Shown piece after piece: positions 18,231 to 26,308 of a DNA stretch of 64,000 nt. Under the pieces are notes generated by a model that worked only from the letters and a program-made list of their open reading frames with translations, searched no databases and had not been told where the DNA came from. The stretch is from contig DATAGZ010000018.1 of assembly GCA_036263455.1 (NCBI GenBank), positions 62,001-126,000 on the forward strand, written 5' to 3'. The translations under genes and the position numbers were made by a program. This stretch comes from DATAGZ01 sp036263455 (lineage in GTDB: Bacteria > Pseudomonadota > Alphaproteobacteria > Dongiales > Dongiaceae). Position 1 is the stretch's first letter; every line of letters starts with the position of its first letter.

Positions 18231-18306
18231 GTCCCCATCGTCTAGTGGCCTAGGACACCGCCCTCTCACGGCGGTAACAGGGGTTCAAATCCCCTTGGGG
18301 ACGCCA
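18231..18306 (+). tRNA. tRNA-Glu (anticodon CTC)
   Basis: 76-base gene with acceptor stem GTCCCCA/TGGGGAC, anticodon stem CCGCC/GGCGG with loop CTCTCAC (anticodon CTC), and T arm AGGGG-TTCAAAT-CCCCT. The 3' end GCCA is encoded. Its 3' end forms the left edge of the accessory region. Confidence 0.97.
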
Positions 18307-18337
18307 AATCAATTTCGATGTTTTCGTGCTTTCGGTA

Positions 18338-18520
18338 GCCATCGCTTGTGCCGTCGCACACCATATATCCACGGAACTGACCGGATATCCACGGAACTGA
18401 CCGGCACCGCGCCCTGCTGCGGCGATGGACCAGGCCGCCTGGCCCCTTCTTGCCGATCCCCTTCAGGGAAAAGTCGCCGCTGACGTAAAGCTCGAACAGG
18501 TGCGTTGCAGCATAATTGCC
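18338..18520 (-). pseudogene. Possible remnant of a serine recombinase
   Basis: On the minus strand, one frame reads A-T-H-L-F-E-L-Y-V-S-G-D-F-S-L-K-G-I-G-K-K. This resembles the segment found after the resolvase domain of large serine recombinases (RRLFELYATGxYSLK). No recognisable resolvase domain or start precedes it and the frame does not extend far, so any gene is a fragment. The resemblance is short and could be chance. Its position just downstream of tRNA-Glu fits an integration scar. The rest of 18307-18741 shows no intact gene. Confidence 0.35.
18365..18404. repeat. Perfect tandem duplication of a 20-bp unit
   Basis: Two identical copies of ATATCCACGGAACTGACCGG lie head to tail, 60 bp after tRNA-Glu and within the recombinase-like remnant. 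Such a repeat could be a recombination or insertion scar. Confidence 0.9.
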
Positions 18521-18741
18521 CGGCGGCCCCTACGCACGGGCATGCCACGCAGATTACCATTCCTGTAGGCCACAGGCGCCGCCCACCATCCATTTTTCGA
18601 AAAGATAAAAATTTTACCGTGGTGTAGAATGATTTTCAATTTTTGGTTGCTAAGGGGCAAAAAGTGTGCAACCGATATCTCGCTGAGCATCTGAACACGT
18701 GGCTGAGCGATCGCGCTAGGCTTTTCTGGAAAGGGGAAGAT

Positions 18742-20331
18742 ATGCAGCTGAAATTCAATTCTATGGCTTTACTGGGAATTGCCTTTGCGGTGGGGCTCGG
18801 CTGGAGCCAGACGGCAAGCGCTGAAATAGTGTTTCACCGTGGGAACGGGGCCGAAATAGAATCGCTCGATCCTGCGAAGGAAGAAACTATTCCGGGTCTC
18901 AATGTCGTATTGGATGCGTTCGAGGGGCTTACCGTTTACGGGCCCAAGGGGGATGTTCTTCCCGGCGTGGCGGAAAAATGGGAAATCAGCGACGATGGCA
19001 AGACCTATATTTTTCATCTGCGCACCAATGCCAAATGGTCCAATGGGGATCCCATAACCGCCCAGGATTATGTCTATTCCTGGACGCGGGCGCTGGATCC
19101 CAAAACCAATTCTCCCTACGGCTTTTACTTGGATAAGGTTAAGGGAGCTAATGCCTTCCGCACGGGGAAAACGACCGATCCCGCCACGATCGGCGTGAAA
19201 GCTATCGCTGACAAGACCCTGCAGGTCGAGCTGGAAAACCCCACGCCTTATTTCCTCGTCATGCTTCATTCTCCCGTTACCTTTGCCGTGCCTAAAGCAA
19301 CGGTGGAAAAATACGGCGATCAATGGACCAAACCCGAGCATTTTGTGGGAAATGGCGCCTATAAGCTGACCGAGTGGGTGCCTCATGTCCAAATGACGTT
19401 CGTGAAGAACGATCAGTATTGGGACGCAGCCAATGTGCATATCGACAAGGAGATTTTCTATCCTATCGAAGAAGCGGGAGAGGAATTGAAGAAATTCCGC
19501 GCGGGCGAACTGGATGCCACCTATACGGTGCCCGACGAGCTCCATGCCCAGTTGAAAAAGGAATTCAAGAGCCAATACCATGTCCAGGCGTATTTCGGCA
19601 CGTATTATTATCAGTTCAATACGTCAAAGCCGCTCTTCAACAACCCCAAATTGCGCCGCGCTATGGCCCTGGCGATCGATCGCGATTATATCGTGAAGAA
19701 GGTCACCCAAGGCGGAGAAATCGCTGCCTATGATTTCGTCCCCCCGGGTGTCCCAGGCTATAAGAGCGCGAGCGCTGATTTCAAGAATCTGACCCAGAAG
19801 CAGCGCAATGCCGAAGCGCGCGAGATCATGAAGGAGCTGGGCTATTCGGAAAGCAATCCACTCAAGATAGAGCTGCTTTATAATCCGGCCGCGCGCCATC
19901 GGGCCATCGTGGAGACCCTTCAAGGGATGTGGAAGCAGATTTATGTGGAGGCAACGCCTGTCATCGCTGAATTCAAGGACGTAACCGAACGAAGAAAGAC
20001 CGGCGATTTTCAGCTTAATCGTGCCGCTTGGATCGGAGACTATATCGACCCGACAACTTTCTTGGGCAATTACGTGCTCGATTCCCAGCAAAACGATCCA
20101 AGATACCATAATCAGGAGTATACCGATCTGGTAAAAGGGTCGGACGCTATCGCCAACAGCGAGAAGCGCATGGCGCAATTGCGGAAGGCGGAAGCCATCT
20201 TGCTTCGGGACCTTCCCGTGGCGCCGATTTATCACTATGTCAACAAGCGCCTAGTATCGAATAGGATTTCCGGCTGGAACGCCAATGTTTTGGGCTATTG
20301 CCTGACGCGCTGGCTTTCGAAGAAAGGTTAA
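18742..20331 (+). CDS. Oligopeptide ABC transporter substrate-binding protein (OppA-like)
   Basis: Periplasmic binding protein of 529 residues. The ATG at 18742 follows AAAGGGGAAG and starts a Sec signal peptide ending TASAE. The family-5 solute-binding fold is shown by ESLDPAKEETIPGLNVV, YIFHLRTNAKWSNGDPITAQ-like text, WTKPEHFVGNGAYKLTEWVP and PTTFLGNYVLDSQQ. No permease or ATPase genes are adjacent, so it is an orphan here. It could serve a transporter encoded elsewhere or bind a signal peptide. It is the first intact gene of the accessory region. Confidence 0.9.
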   Translation: MQLKFNSMALLGIAFAVGLGWSQTASAEIVFHRGNGAEIESLDPAKEETIPGLNVVLDAFEGLTVYGPKGDVLPGVAEKWEISDDGKTYIFHLRTNAKWSNGDPITAQDYVYSWTRALDPKTNSPYGFYLDKVKGANAFRTGKTTDPATIGVKAIADKTLQVELENPTPYFLVMLHSPVTFAVPKATVEKYGDQWTKPEHFVGNGAYKLTEWVPHVQMTFVKNDQYWDAANVHIDKEIFYPIEEAGEELKKFRAGELDATYTVPDELHAQLKKEFKSQYHVQAYFGTYYYQFNTSKPLFNNPKLRRAMALAIDRDYIVKKVTQGGEIAAYDFVPPGVPGYKSASADFKNLTQKQRNAEAREIMKELGYSESNPLKIELLYNPAARHRAIVETLQGMWKQIYVEATPVIAEFKDVTERRKTGDFQLNRAAWIGDYIDPTTFLGNYVLDSQQNDPRYHNQEYTDLVKGSDAIANSEKRMAQLRKAEAILLRDLPVAPIYHYVNKRLVSNRISGWNANVLGYCLTRWLSKKG

Positions 20332-20469
20332 AGCGAATAGAGACCGGAGATAAAGCAGAGTCGGTTGTCTCAGTTTGAAGTATACATGGAGCGGAGAAGC
20401 CTTCGTAATAAGAGCGTAGATAATCGATGCAACCGTTAGCGACACTAAAAACATCAGGATTGCTGGCGC

Positions 20470-20880
20470 GCATTTTTTCGGAGATCCAGCTCAGCGTCAG
20501 GCACGGAAACCACTATGCCCGAGAGAAAGGCCGCCAGCTTCTCCCGGGCAAGATCCAAAGTCATTTCCGGAAAAGATTGAGCACAAATGACAAACCAATA
20601 GTTGAGGCCATACTCCAAGCCGAAGGCCCGCGCAGCTTTTGGCTCCAGGTGCGATGTCTTCATCTCGAGCATGTCCCTCTTTCCTAACGCCGGCGGTTGA
20701 AGAGCGCAGAAAAACAACAACGCCAACCCATAATATGGCCGGCAGCAGGAACGCACCACGCCAACCGTAAGACATTCCCATGAAGCTATCCCACCACGCT
20801 GTGACCGAGGGTTTCGATCATGGCCGGGAAAGCCATCCGGTCACGCCGCATTGGCCCGAGAAGAATAAGATCTTAGTCTC
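20470..20880 (-). pseudogene. Decayed major facilitator superfamily transporter fragment
   Basis: On the minus strand, MGMSYGWRGAFLLPAILWVG then VVVFLRSSTA is a typical MFS loop-and-helix segment. Upstream, in another frame, MAFPAMIETLGHSVVG ends in a stop; this resembles the matching motif of organophosphate/glycerol-3-phosphate-type MFS members. A further frame change gives YGLNYWFVICAQ. At least two frameshifts and loss of both ends mark it as a remnant. It lies in the gene-poor stretch 20332-21498. Confidence 0.5.
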
Positions 20881-21051
20881 GCTGGGGCAGCATGGATCTC
20901 ACCCTGGATGTGGTAGGCACGTCGGGCGAGAGTGATTCAAGCACGATACTTTTTCAGGCGTATCAGACAAAGTATCAGTGGCTTTGATTCGTATCCTATA
21001 ATGTGAGGGACAACATTATGGCTGATACCGGAACGCATCGGTTCTGTTTGA

Positions 21052-21235
21052 CCCGTGCCCGTGATCATGGCGGCGCTGGCCGCGGCCAATCAGGGCGCTA
21101 GTCCAGACGAGGTGGGCGCGGGGCTCGAACGGCTCGCCGCCGAAATCCTTGAGCGCACCATCTCGGTCTTTCCGGTCGAGAGCGGTACGGCCTGCAATGC
21201 GCCGCCCTGTCGGCCATGACGGCGCCTTATAAGGC
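21052..21235 (+). pseudogene. Truncated, frameshifted second copy of ltaE (codons of about 7-77)
   Basis: The DNA translates as PVPVIMAALAAANQGASPDE, then LERLAAEILERTISVFPVES and GTACNA. This aligns with residues of about 7-65 of the ltaE at 17095 (APAIMAALAEANRGASP, LERMAADIFERPVAVFPVGT, GTACNA). A few codons are missing in the middle and one base is lost at GCGCCGCCCTG, after which the frame continues as LSAMTAPYKA. The remainder of the gene is absent. It is diverged from the intact copy, not a recent exact duplication. It stands between the MFS remnant and the aldolase gene. Confidence 0.85.
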
Positions 21236-21498
21236 GTCAGCAGCGTAATAATCCTCGCCGACTTCTCTTAGCATATCCTGTCAGGTATTGCCCCGTGCTA
21301 TACTTTACTTCCAAGAAAAAGTATTAATTACATACCTGTCTGAAGCGTATTATTTTCATCGGATATAGTCGGCTAAGCGGCTTTATCGCATGATCTCCTT
21401 CACCTGAGCGACATAACCCGGCAAAAATCACATGAAAGATTTATTGACTGTTTATCCTGCTCTTGATAAGAGACCCCTCAATTGAGGCAGGTATTCGT

Positions 21499-22425
21499 AT
21501 GAAAGTGACAAATATCGACGTAACATTGCGGGATGGAGGCTACCGCAATCGCTTTCGCTTTGACGAAGGATACGCGATACGGCATGTGCATAACATAGCG
21601 CAGAGCGGGATCGAATGGATTGAGATTGGCTATCGCAACGGTTCCTTCACCCCAATCAAGGACATAGGCATCACGGGATTATCTCCGGATTCCTATATAA
21701 GAACGGTCCGCGATAGGGCCGTCTCGGCCAGGCTTTGCGTCATGGCACATCCCAAAAATGTTTCAAGCCAGGAAATCGTCAAAATCCACGGGCTCGGCAT
21801 CGAGCTCGTTCGCTTTTGCATGGACAATCATAATTCAGACCTAACGTGGAACTGTATTAAAACCGCGAAGGATTGCGGGCTGCTCGTCTCGCTCAATTTG
21901 ACCCGCGTAAGCCAGCAGCCGCTCAAACAACTGATAACCAATGCCGAACTGGCGCGGGCGGCTGGCGCGGACGTGCTGTATTTGGCCGATTCGAATGGCA
22001 GCTTGACCCCCTCGAAAGTAGCAAACCTGGTCAGGACAATGGCCGATGTGTCGAATCTAGACATTGGCTTCCACGCTCACGACAATCTGGGGTTGGCTAT
22101 GAGTAACAGCATCGCCGCCTTCGAAGCAGGCGCCACCTACATGGACGCCTCGCTCCGGGGCATGGGCAAGGGAGCTGGAAATCTAAAGCTGGAGCTCTGG
22201 CTCGGCTATCTTTTTCGCAATCAAAAGGTGGAAAAATACGATCACGGCGTCATTCTGGACCAGATCGACGATCTGGTAATGGCGGAAAGGCTGGATGCGT
22301 CGGAACGACCCTCGGACGACCTCATTCTTGGGATGTTCGATTTATCCATCGACGAGAAGGAGCGTATCTTCTCGAACGTCACGAATAACTCACTTGCCTT
22401 GGCAAGGGCCAGGGACCGAGGATGA
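21499..22425 (+). CDS. DRE-TIM (HMGL-like) aldolase / acyl-carboxylate lyase
   Basis: TIM-barrel metalloenzyme of 308 residues related to 4-hydroxy-2-oxovalerate aldolase and to HMG-CoA lyase/homocitrate synthase. The signature T-L-R-D-G-G is at residues of about 8-13 with the catalytic Arg and metal-binding Asp. GFHAHDNLGLAMSNS supplies the H-x-H metal ligands, and YLADSNGSLTPSKV and DASLRGMGKGAGN are further family blocks. The start at 21499 (MKVTNIDVTLRDGG) suits the family; GAGGCAGGT lies upstream. The substrate is unknown. It heads the island gene cluster and is linked to the next ORF by an ATGA overlap. Confidence 0.85.
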   Translation: MKVTNIDVTLRDGGYRNRFRFDEGYAIRHVHNIAQSGIEWIEIGYRNGSFTPIKDIGITGLSPDSYIRTVRDRAVSARLCVMAHPKNVSSQEIVKIHGLGIELVRFCMDNHNSDLTWNCIKTAKDCGLLVSLNLTRVSQQPLKQLITNAELARAAGADVLYLADSNGSLTPSKVANLVRTMADVSNLDIGFHAHDNLGLAMSNSIAAFEAGATYMDASLRGMGKGAGNLKLELWLGYLFRNQKVEKYDHGVILDQIDDLVMAERLDASERPSDDLILGMFDLSIDEKERIFSNVTNNSLALARARDRG

Positions 22426-22622
22426 ATTCCGCATCGCTTGTAGTTTGCGGCTCAGATCCTCGTTCAGCTGTAACATGGTCGCCCATATTGCCCGCAACCT
22501 CCAGTCTGCGGACATTTCCGCACGATATGCGATTCATTAAAGGGGTTCGATCGGCCCCCGGGCATAGGGGCCGGATTTTTCAGCGATACCTCATAGATCG
22601 GTTACCTGCGGCAGCTTTATGA
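22422..22622 (+). CDS. Small ORF coupled to both neighbours, unknown function
   Basis: The product would be 66 residues (starting MNSASLVVCGSDPRSAVTW, ending LPAAAL). Its ATG overlaps the aldolase stop as ATGA (22422-22425) and its TGA overlaps the ATG of the dehydrogenase fusion as ATGA (22619-22622). Such exact double coupling is unlikely by chance and argues that it is translated. No signal peptide, membrane helix or known motif is visible; it has several Arg and Pro residues (GVRSAPGHRGRIFQRYL). The dehydrogenase fusion has no good ribosome-binding site of its own, which supports coupling through this ORF. Confidence 0.5.
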   Translation: MNSASLVVCGSDPRSAVTWSPILPATSSLRTFPHDMRFIKGVRSAPGHRGRIFQRYLIDRLPAAAL

Positions 22623-24832
22623 AGAAAGTTTTACTTTTGCCTGGAGATGGCATCGGCCAGGAAGTCATGGAAGCTGCCATTCCAATTTTGGAATCTCTTC
22701 GGCTTCCTATCGCCATGGAGTTTGGCGAAATCGGTTGGGAATGCTGGCGCTCCCAGGGAAATCCGATCCCCGAAGAAACGTGGCGTCGCATTGAAGTTAG
22801 CGATGCAACCCTGCTGGGCGCAATTACAAGCAAGGGAATGAGCGAGGCAGAAGAAGAGCTGGCCCCGCAGCTGCGGGGCCAGAATTTGAAGTATGTTTCT
22901 CCCGTCGTTCAACTCCGCCAGCGGCTTGATCTCTATGCGAACGTGAGGCCGGCATTTGCCTTGGTGGGAAACAGAAAGCCCTTTCGGTGCTGCGTTATCC
23001 GTGAAAATACCGAAGGGCTATATGCCGGGATCGATCGACATGGCGTGCCCAACGATCTGCGCGACGTGCTCTCTCACCCCAATGTCAAGAGGAGTGGGAG
23101 CGAGAACGCCACCTACAGTGTTCGGCTCCAAACACGCTTTGCCCTGGAACGGATTTATACGTATGCTTTTCGCCATGCCGTATCCGAGGGCTACGATCGG
23201 GTTACTTTAGCGGATAAGCCGAACGTCTTGCGCGAGAGCGGCCAGTTCGCCGCCGACATATTCCATTCGGTGGCGGCCGATTTTCCCGGCATTACGGCAG
23301 ACATTCAAAACGTCGACGCGGCTGCATTGTGGCTGGAACGCCGTCCAGAGAAATTCGGCGTCATCGTTGCGGAAAACATGTTCGGGGATATTCTTTCCGA
23401 TCTTCTCGGGGGTGTCATGGGAGGATTAGGGCTCGCCCCCAGCGCAAATATCGGAGCCCAACAATGCTATTTCGAGCCCGTTCATGGAAGCGCTCCCGGC
23501 TTAGCCGGCAAGGGACGCGCCAATCCATCGGCTATGCTGCTTTCGGCTGCGCTCATGCTGCGTCATCTCGATTTTGTCGACAGCGCCGAGCGTATTGAAC
23601 AAGCAGTACGGTCGGTCATTCTGCAAGGCCGTACCGTAACGTACGATCTGGGGGGAATCGCTTCGACACAGGCCATGGCGAAGGCCATTCTGGCCGAGCT
23701 CGAAGCGCCGGGCCGCCGCTTACGCGCAAGCGTCCTCTGCATCGGCAATGAATTACTTCGAGGAGATGTCGTCAACAGCAATGCCGCTGAGTTCGGCAAG
23801 CGCTTGGAAGCAGCAGGGTACCAAACGGTACTGCAATTGACATGCGGCGATCGCATGGCGGGCATCCGCAATGCCATGGACATTTGCCTTGGCCAATCGG
23901 ATGTCGTCGTAGTCAATGGCGGCTTGGGTCCGACGTCGGACGATCTTACGCGCGAGGGGATATCTGCTGCCCTCGACGCCCCTCTTATATTCGACGACGC
24001 GTCTTGGCAGGCCATCCATAAGCGGCTTACCCAATTTGGCCTGCCGGTACATGATTCGAATAGAAAGCAGGCTATGTTCCCCCGCGGCGCTACCATACTG
24101 CCCAATCCTCGTGGCACGGCGGCAGGTTTCACTTTGCATTGGAAGGAAAGGGTCATCCACGTTTTGCCCGGACCACCGAGAGAGTGCCTGGCGATGCTCG
24201 ATACCCTTCTCGTTGAACATGCCGGTGCTGCGAGAGAAAGTCATGAATGGCGATTGCTTGGCGTGCTCGAAGGCGATATAGCCGATGCCGTCGATAAAAT
24301 TATTGCTCCCTTGGGCGATCAGGCAGAAGTGGCGTATCGCTGGCACTATCCTTATGTGGACGTGCGGCTCATCCTTCCCTCGCGCAGCAGAGATCGGAGC
24401 GAAGTCGTCGATGCTATCGAACGATTGGTACAAGACAGCGTCGTTAGCCGCAATGGGCAAACCGCAATCGAGCAACTTTCCGATATTCGCGAGAAATATC
24501 GCATCGAAATCCAAGATGACATGACATCGGGCGCTTTCATCGGGCGTCTACCAAATCTATCCCGTGACGATGCACCGCTGATTCGGATTGCCGCTTCGCT
24601 GGGGAATGCGCGGCCTCGGGAATATATCGGTACGCTCGACCTGATATGCAACATTCAATGCGAAGATACCGCGCAGGTATTCATGCATTCGATTTCCAAC
24701 CGTGGACCGGAAGTTGTCGAGTATATGTGCGAATTCATCGCCTGGAGCGTATTGCGCTCCATAGAACAACAGGACGGTAGATTACACGGCGTTGCGCATA
24801 CCCGCGAAAATGCACATCGAAGCAATTTTTAG
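22619..24832 (+). CDS. Fusion of isopropylmalate-type dehydrogenase with a CinA-like protein
   Basis: The protein has 737 residues. Residues 1 to about 355 are a beta-decarboxylating hydroxyacid dehydrogenase (isopropylmalate/tartrate/isocitrate type): GDGIGQEV at 9, RENTEGLYAG near 128, KPNVLRESG, ENMFGDILSDLLGG near 255 and FEPVHGSAPGLAGKG. From about 366 a complete CinA-type protein follows: SVLCIGNELLRGDVVNSN, NGGLGPTSDDLTREG near 432 and LPGPPRE, a middle domain, then a C-terminal domain aligned with the NMN-deamidase part. There the usual E-S-C-T-G-G is Q-D-D-M-T-S-G (about 631), so this active site appears lost. No frameshift separates the two halves. I know of no characterised protein with this order. 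Substrate and purpose are unknown. Confidence 0.85.
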   Translation: MKKVLLLPGDGIGQEVMEAAIPILESLRLPIAMEFGEIGWECWRSQGNPIPEETWRRIEVSDATLLGAITSKGMSEAEEELAPQLRGQNLKYVSPVVQLRQRLDLYANVRPAFALVGNRKPFRCCVIRENTEGLYAGIDRHGVPNDLRDVLSHPNVKRSGSENATYSVRLQTRFALERIYTYAFRHAVSEGYDRVTLADKPNVLRESGQFAADIFHSVAADFPGITADIQNVDAAALWLERRPEKFGVIVAENMFGDILSDLLGGVMGGLGLAPSANIGAQQCYFEPVHGSAPGLAGKGRANPSAMLLSAALMLRHLDFVDSAERIEQAVRSVILQGRTVTYDLGGIASTQAMAKAILAELEAPGRRLRASVLCIGNELLRGDVVNSNAAEFGKRLEAAGYQTVLQLTCGDRMAGIRNAMDICLGQSDVVVVNGGLGPTSDDLTREGISAALDAPLIFDDASWQAIHKRLTQFGLPVHDSNRKQAMFPRGATILPNPRGTAAGFTLHWKERVIHVLPGPPRECLAMLDTLLVEHAGAARESHEWRLLGVLEGDIADAVDKIIAPLGDQAEVAYRWHYPYVDVRLILPSRSRDRSEVVDAIERLVQDSVVSRNGQTAIEQLSDIREKYRIEIQDDMTSGAFIGRLPNLSRDDAPLIRIAASLGNARPREYIGTLDLICNIQCEDTAQVFMHSISNRGPEVVEYMCEFIAWSVLRSIEQQDGRLHGVAHTRENAHRSNF

Positions 24833-24911
24833 TTGGATTAGATTTAACTGGATTGAATTTGGAAATTTGCTAAATCAGCGTGAGACCATTTTCCACAGGA
24901 GGATATAGACA

Positions 24912-25190
24912 ATGGCTGCTTATTTGATCATCGATTTAACCGTAAAGGATGCGGAAGCGCTTAAGGAATACGGGTCACGAACACCGGATATCCTGAAGGT
25001 CTTTGGCGGAAAGACGGTGGCGAAAGGACCCGTACAGGTTCTGCATGGCGATTCTAAATTCGATACCAAGGTGGTTTTCGAGTTTCCGGATAGGGAAGCC
25101 GCAGTCGGCTGGTATAACTCCAAAGAATACCAGGCTCTACTGGAGCTTCGCGATCGAGCTATCGACAGCCAATTCCATCTCATAGGCTGA
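24912..25190 (+). CDS. DUF1330-family small protein
   Basis: Ferredoxin-like alpha/beta barrel protein of 92 residues, with AGGAGG 11 bases before the ATG. AAYLIIDLTVKDAEALKEYG, then FPDREAAVGWYNSKEYQALL and RDRAIDSQFHLIG are the DUF1330 pattern. The biochemical role of the family is not established; members often accompany small-molecule metabolic genes. It lies 79 bp after the dehydrogenase-CinA gene on the same strand. Confidence 0.85.
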   Translation: MAAYLIIDLTVKDAEALKEYGSRTPDILKVFGGKTVAKGPVQVLHGDSKFDTKVVFEFPDREAAVGWYNSKEYQALLELRDRAIDSQFHLIG

Positions 25191-25295
25191 TACAGGATTA
25201 AGGTAGTTTATGGAGCCCCTAGGATATTTCCATCGGCGAGCGGAGCGCATTCGTAAGCGGCCCAAAAGATCTGAGCCGGTTGATCGGTTGCGCGT

Positions 25296-26033
25296 ATGTC
25301 TTCGCGCATATTCCGCATGATCGAGGCGACGCACCCTCGGCATGCGGTAATTGTCGGTCCGGTCATGCCAGTCTGGGACGAGGGACGGTTCGCTCGAACC
25401 CTGTCCGATTGGTTGATTGCTCGCGGCTACAGTGTGTCGGCGGTCGACAGCATGACCTATTCCAAGCACGAAGATTTGAAATGTGCTGTCGCCGCCTTTG
25501 AAGAAGACTTGTATTCCCTTGTCCCACCGGTAAGCCTGCTGGTTGGCTATGCCTTTGGCGGGGCCCTGGTAGTCCGGGCAGCTGAGAACTTGCCTGAATA
25601 TGTTCGCGTGATCGGACTATCTTCGCCGACCATGGTCTCGCAGTCCTTGCGCGAAAATCTTGGAAAAATGTGCGCCGCGCTGGACGAGGGTGATCTCTTG
25701 CGCTCACTCGAGCTGCACGAGCGCTACGCCACCAATACCCCACACGTGCCTGGAGCTTTAGGGGCGATTGATCGATCCGACTATCCCAAGATCTGCGATC
25801 GGATGGCGCGTTCCTTTCGCTTGCTGATGTCGCAGTCGGAGCATCCGGAGGACGGCGGGAAACGACCTCCGATCCTGTTTATTCTGGGGGAGAAATCCGA
25901 GCTTGTGCGGCGTGAGCATCTATCGGTGCGCGGACATGATCGGCTCGCAGTGCTACCTGGAGCTGGTATGCGGGTCCTTAGCGATGCGCCGCGCGCGACA
26001 CTTGCTTGTATCGAGACCTATCTGAGCGAATGA
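25296..26033 (+). CDS. Alpha/beta-hydrolase-fold protein with Ala at the nucleophile position
   Basis: The protein has 245 residues with the layout of an alpha/beta hydrolase: AVIVGPVMPVW as the oxyanion region, VSLLVGYAFGGALVVRAAEN as the nucleophile elbow and ILFILGEKSELV before the acid position. The elbow reads G-Y-A-F-G, so residue 86 is Ala where Ser is expected (codon GCC, one base from TCC). It may be non-catalytic, use another mechanism, or be inactive. The start is uncertain: ATG 25296 and ATG 25320 both lack clear ribosome-binding sites. Confidence 0.7.
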   Translation: MSSRIFRMIEATHPRHAVIVGPVMPVWDEGRFARTLSDWLIARGYSVSAVDSMTYSKHEDLKCAVAAFEEDLYSLVPPVSLLVGYAFGGALVVRAAENLPEYVRVIGLSSPTMVSQSLRENLGKMCAALDEGDLLRSLELHERYATNTPHVPGALGAIDRSDYPKICDRMARSFRLLMSQSEHPEDGGKRPPILFILGEKSELVRREHLSVRGHDRLAVLPGAGMRVLSDAPRATLACIETYLSE

Positions 26034-26044
26034 CCGGCCGACCG

Positions 26045-26308
26045 ATGAGGAAAATTCTTGTGCTTCCCGAAAAAGGGATCGGGTATGGGGTCCGCCGGCG
26101 CGCCCTATCCATGCTGGACGATTTCGATCTGCCACTAAATATCCGCTTTGGCGATACCGGCTGGGAGTTCTGCATCGGCCCGCAAAGCACCGCGCAACAG
26201 ACCCGTATCGCCCTGCATGGCCAGGATCTGCCGCTGCCTATCTGGGAATTCCCATGCTGGTCGGCGGAGCGCGAAACCTACGACGCGAAGGGGGCGCTCG
26301 ATGCCTGA
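26045..26308 (+). pseudogene. Truncated isopropylmalate-dehydrogenase-like N-terminus
   Basis: The 87-codon frame begins MRKILVLPEKGIGYGVRRRA and continues LPLNIRFGDTGWEFC. It parallels the first 45 residues of the dehydrogenase-CinA fusion (MKKVLLLPGDGIGQEVMEAA, LPIAMEFGEIGWECW). The remaining residues do not match and the catalytic parts are absent. Its stop overlaps the ATG of the RraA-like gene (26301), so the fragment may still be translated and couple that gene. It is best read as a gene remnant that arose by duplication within the cluster. Confidence 0.7.

Noticed and set aside
18643..18741. Longer N-terminus for the OppA-like protein
   Set aside because: The added residues are not a signal peptide, while the ATG at 18742 has a ribosome-binding site and begins one.
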